Both the position numbers and the translations under genes were made by a program. Positions 61,701 to 64,000 of a DNA stretch of 64,000 nt are shown here, in pieces. Under the pieces are notes generated by a model that saw only the letters and a list, made by a program, of their open reading frames with translations, was not told where the DNA came from and ran no database searches. Source of the DNA: Dokdonia sp. Dokd-P16 (GTDB taxonomy: Bacteria > Bacteroidota > Bacteroidia > Flavobacteriales > Flavobacteriaceae); NCBI RefSeq assembly GCF_003095655.1, contig NZ_CP029151.1, positions 1,797,001 through 1,861,000 of the forward strand, written 5' to 3'. Position 1 is the stretch's first letter, and every line of letters starts with the position of its first letter.

Positions 61701-62840
61701 TTATCTAACGTATAGTTGTACCTCATTAACTGCAGTACCATTTGACGGAAGTCCACCATTCCAAGGATTTCTACTACCTATTGAATAAAACCAATTTCCA
61801 AAACCTACAGAGCCATCAAGGTATGTATTACCTCCAGACCCTTCCAGTCCTCCCCAACCATTTTGAGTCATATCAATACTAATCGGCACGTAACCAGCTA
61901 CGGGGCTTGTGCCAGGTCCACTTCGTGGATCAAAATCTTGTTTCCAGTGGTTTCTTAAATTGAATGTAGGATAGTAGATTCTAAACTCATAATCGCTATC
62001 ACTTTTAAGGTCATCTAGTCTACTCAAAATCGAGTATTTAGGAGTTGTGAGTCCTGGTAATAGAACATTGAACTCACTGGCTTGGGTGTCATTTAGCCAA
62101 TATCCTCCTGCAATATTATGATTAAAGACAAGAGTCCAGCCCCCACCGTCATTTGTCATATCACAGTAACAGTCGTATGGTGCCAGAGGCCCAGCGCCAT
62201 CTGTATCAATAGTGTAAATTCCATCAGCTGTTTCCCCTGCATTCAGATATTCTAAGCAATTCTTAAGTATGGAATCTGTAGTGACGTCTACAGTACATAA
62301 ATTGGAATTTCCAGCGAGGGATATTGTAAAAGTATCTGTTTGAGTAATAAGCGGTATGCCAACACCAGTTAGCGTAACACTTGTTAAACCTGCATTTGTA
62401 AATACTCCTGCTCCCGTAAAACTATAACCATTTACGGTATTTGTTGTAATCAAATAAGGGCCTACTACATTTACTAGGACATCTATGGTGATAGTGCCAT
62501 TACCAGCAAGAGGAACTCCTGTGGCAAAAGTTCCATTTGCTATTGGAGAAGTACAATCTAAGGAAGTGGTAGGGGCTTCGGCAAGGCAATCAGACCATCC
62601 AGTTGCTTTATAAAATTGAAAGCAAGTACTATCTGTATTATAAATAAATAATCCTTCTGCAGGTGAAACAATAGCATCCCTCTCTACGGCTGTCATTCTA
62701 GGTAGTAATAATCCACGATTAGAAGATGATATATCAAGAGCCGATGATGGATCTGGGTTTGTAGTATTTATACCAACTTGCGCATTAGAATAAGAGATAG
62801 ATAATGCAAAAAGGAATAAAAAAAAGAAATTTTTAAACAT
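61701..62840 (-). CDS. Secreted fibrinogen-like domain protein
   Basis: 379 aa with signal peptide (ending SNAQ). Residues about 20-190 match the shorter paralogue (QVGINTTNPDPSSALDI ... CFQFYKATGWSDC). The C-terminal part (about 193-379) has NAGETADGIYTIDTDGAGPLAPYDCYCDMTNDGGGWTLVFN, the opening of fibrinogen-related C-terminal domains, with WYFYSIGS-like aromatic segments later. Such domains bind sugars or proteins in animals. In this bacterium it may be a surface adhesin (inference). Probably co-transcribed with the short paralogue. Confidence 0.8.
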   Translation of the reverse strand: MFKNFFFLFLFALSISYSNAQVGINTTNPDPSSALDISSSNRGLLLPRMTAVERDAIVSPAEGLFIYNTDSTCFQFYKATGWSDCLAEAPTTSLDCTSPIANGTFATGVPLAGNGTITIDVLVNVVGPYLITTNTVNGYSFTGAGVFTNAGLTSVTLTGVGIPLITQTDTFTISLAGNSNLCTVDVTTDSILKNCLEYLNAGETADGIYTIDTDGAGPLAPYDCYCDMTNDGGGWTLVFNHNIAGGYWLNDTQASEFNVLLPGLTTPKYSILSRLDDLKSDSDYEFRIYYPTFNLRNHWKQDFDPRSGPGTSPVAGYVPISIDMTQNGWGGLEGSGGNTYLDGSVGFGNWFYSIGSRNPWNGGLPSNGTAVNEVQLYVR

Positions 62841-63095
62841 TTAATGAAGTTGAGGGATTTTTCTTTTATCAAAAATAAAGGTTCTTTATGTACTTGTAAT
62901 AAATAAGTTAGGGGAATTTTGTAAAATTTTTTCGGTGTGAATAGTGTATGATTTTTCGGTGTCGTTAAACATTTTAAAGCTCACGATGAGATAGAATTAT
63001 TTTAGAATTAATATTCAATACGTGTATGCCGGTATTTTTTAATTATAAATTATCCCTATTTCTAAGTAGAGTTTTTTAGTACTTTCGTTTTAGAT

Positions 63096-63521
63096 ATGCT
63101 TTCGCGAAAAACTAAATACGGCATTAAAGCCCTAACGTACATTGCCCGTGAACAACGGGAAGATGCTTTGGTGCAAATAGGCACCATTGCTGAAAGTGAA
63201 AATATCTCTCAAAAATTCCTTGAAAGCATTATGCTTACGCTTAAAAAAGCGGGCTTCGTATCCAGCCGAAAAGGTAAAGGTGGTGGATACCAACTGCGTC
63301 GTGAGCCTAAGGATATCAAAATGGTTGAGGTCATGAGAGTACTTGAAGGACCCGTTGCCATGCTGCCATGTGTATCTCTCAATTATTATGAACGTTGTGC
63401 AGATTGTAAAGATGAGGATGCATGTTCTGTTCATAGTTTAATGATACAAATAAGAGATAACACACTTCTTGTGTTAGAGAAGAATACGCTTGCAGACCTT
63501 GTAGCGGCTGCTAGTTCGTAG
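63096..63521 (+). CDS. Rrf2-family transcriptional regulator
   Basis: 141 aa. Winged helix MLSRKTKYGIKALTYIAREQ, SENISQKFLESIMLTLKKAGFVSSRKGKGGGYQL, followed by cysteines in MLPCVSLNYYERCADCKDEDAC that could hold an Fe-S cluster, as in CysR/CymR- or IscR-like regulators. It stands just upstream of a DUF2061 gene and cysH, so it likely controls sulfate assimilation or cysteine synthesis. Its start codon lies 4 bp before a TTTCGCGAAA palindrome, which therefore encodes residues 2-5. Confidence 0.9.
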   Translation: MLSRKTKYGIKALTYIAREQREDALVQIGTIAESENISQKFLESIMLTLKKAGFVSSRKGKGGGYQLRREPKDIKMVEVMRVLEGPVAMLPCVSLNYYERCADCKDEDACSVHSLMIQIRDNTLLVLEKNTLADLVAAASS

Positions 63522-63634
63522 TACTATTCACTCGCTTTTTTCTTTAAAACAACAATTATTCTTGTTAACCTAAGTTAATAATTTTACATTTGCCGATTAA
63601 CCCTAGTAATCCGATAGGAATAAATAATTCTGAA

Positions 63635-63898
63635 ATGATTATCGATTCGCTTGTTTTAAAACAATCAAAAAATACTTCTAAAGAGAAAACTCCTGCTTCG
63701 GCAGAAAAACCTATGCGCAGTATTGTGAAGTCCATAAGCTGGAGAGCAATAGGGACACTTGATACAATCGCTATTTCGTGGTTTGTAACTGGTACGCTAG
63801 CCTTAGCGTTGAGTATAGGGGCAGTAGAATTAGTATCAAAAATGGCGCTCTACTTTTTCCATGAGCGTGTTTGGAATTTAATAAAATGGGGAAAATAA
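63635..63898 (+). CDS. DUF2061 membrane protein
   Basis: 87 aa from ATG at 63635; a TTG at 63590 would add 15 residues. The DUF2061 domain is RSIVKSISWRAIGTLDTIAISWFVTGTLALALSIGAVELVSKMALYFFHERVWNLI, with two membrane helices. In other genomes this family is found with sulfate assimilation genes, and here the stop overlaps the cysH start as TAATG. Exact role unknown, perhaps in sulfate or sulfite handling at the membrane (inference). Confidence 0.85.
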   Translation: MIIDSLVLKQSKNTSKEKTPASAEKPMRSIVKSISWRAIGTLDTIAISWFVTGTLALALSIGAVELVSKMALYFFHERVWNLIKWGK

Positions 63899-64000
63899 TG
63901 AAGTTTACTCAAGAGCAAATAACACAATTTAATAGTGATTTAAAATCACAAAGCCCGTCAGATATTGTAAAATGGGCATTAGAACATGCTGAAAAACCTG
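63898..64000 (+). CDS. cysH: Phosphoadenosine/adenosine phosphosulfate reductase, N-terminal fragment (cut by window edge)
   Basis: The first 34 residues begin MKFTQEQITQFNSDLKSQ and contain SPSDIVKWALEHAEKP, the conserved N-terminus of CysH-type reductases. It starts one base before the end of DUF2061 and runs off the edge. Product reduces activated sulfate to sulfite. Confidence 0.72.
   Translation, partial: MKFTQEQITQFNSDLKSQSPSDIVKWALEHAEKP

Noticed and set aside
1-64000. tRNA, rRNA, insertion sequence or transposase genes
   Set aside because: None could be recognised on either strand; no inverted-repeat-bounded element or transposase-like open frame was found.

Overview
The window is a chromosomal segment of an aerobic marine Bacteroidetes bacterium, most likely of the family Flavobacteriaceae. 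Support comes from the gene set (GLPGLI proteins, a PorE-like OmpA protein, DUF5686/carboxypeptidase-D outer-membrane proteins, a group III truncated haemoglobin, a methionine synthase split over two genes), from AT-rich codon use, and from promoters of the Bacteroidetes type (TTG, about 20 bp, TAnnTTTG). The very frequent palindrome TTTCGCGAAA (17 exact copies) suggests a Dokdonia/Krokinobacter-like genome; that genus guess is inference only. No tRNA, rRNA, transposase or prophage gene was seen.

Layout. 1-8.9 kb: 3' part of a PorE/OmpA-like envelope protein, an amidohydrolase with a DegT aminotransferase, Kdo transferase WaaA, a DUF2461 protein, four small lipoproteins and an XRE/S24 repressor. 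9-24.5 kb: FabD, isochorismatase-like hydrolase, DHFR, a class V PLP enzyme, a starch-binding E-set protein, EgtD and EgtB (ergothioneine/ovothiol-type chemistry), two TonB-C-like secreted proteins, ThyA, a CNT nucleoside transporter, a bifunctional nuclease, EtfA/EtfB and the pyruvate dehydrogenase E1 beta subunit. 24.7-34 kb: a DUF5686 protein followed by a complete type II-C CRISPR-Cas locus: a 9-repeat array on the + strand, cas2-cas1-cas9 on the - strand, and a tracrRNA gene on the + strand directly upstream of cas9. Every intact repeat carries a Bacteroidetes-type promoter, and a hairpin terminator sits on the end of the last repeat.

34-49.6 kb: soluble and membrane pyrophosphatases side by side, a peroxiredoxin-like protein, an App1-type phosphatase, a lipocalin-like lipoprotein, a deoxynucleoside kinase, a propeller-like secreted protein, a truncated haemoglobin, and an OmpR-type two-component pair divergent from two GLPGLI proteins and a TonB-dependent-receptor-like protein. 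Three GTTAAC boxes one helical turn apart lie in that divergent promoter. 49.8-61 kb: the methionine/SAM region. metK on the - strand has a leader resembling a SAM-II (metA-type) riboswitch. About 300 bp away, on the + strand, a clear SAM-I riboswitch with a downstream terminator precedes a seven-gene methionine operon (metY, metX, hom, metZ, split metH, metF). 61-64 kb: two paralogous secreted proteins, one with a fibrinogen-like domain, then an Rrf2 regulator, a DUF2061 protein and the start of cysH (sulfate assimilation, feeding sulfide to the methionine operon).

The most interesting elements are the promoter-carrying CRISPR repeats with the tracrRNA, the back-to-back use of two SAM riboswitch classes, the chromosome-wide TTTCGCGAAA palindrome that is translated inside genes in all three frames, and the phased GTTAAC boxes.
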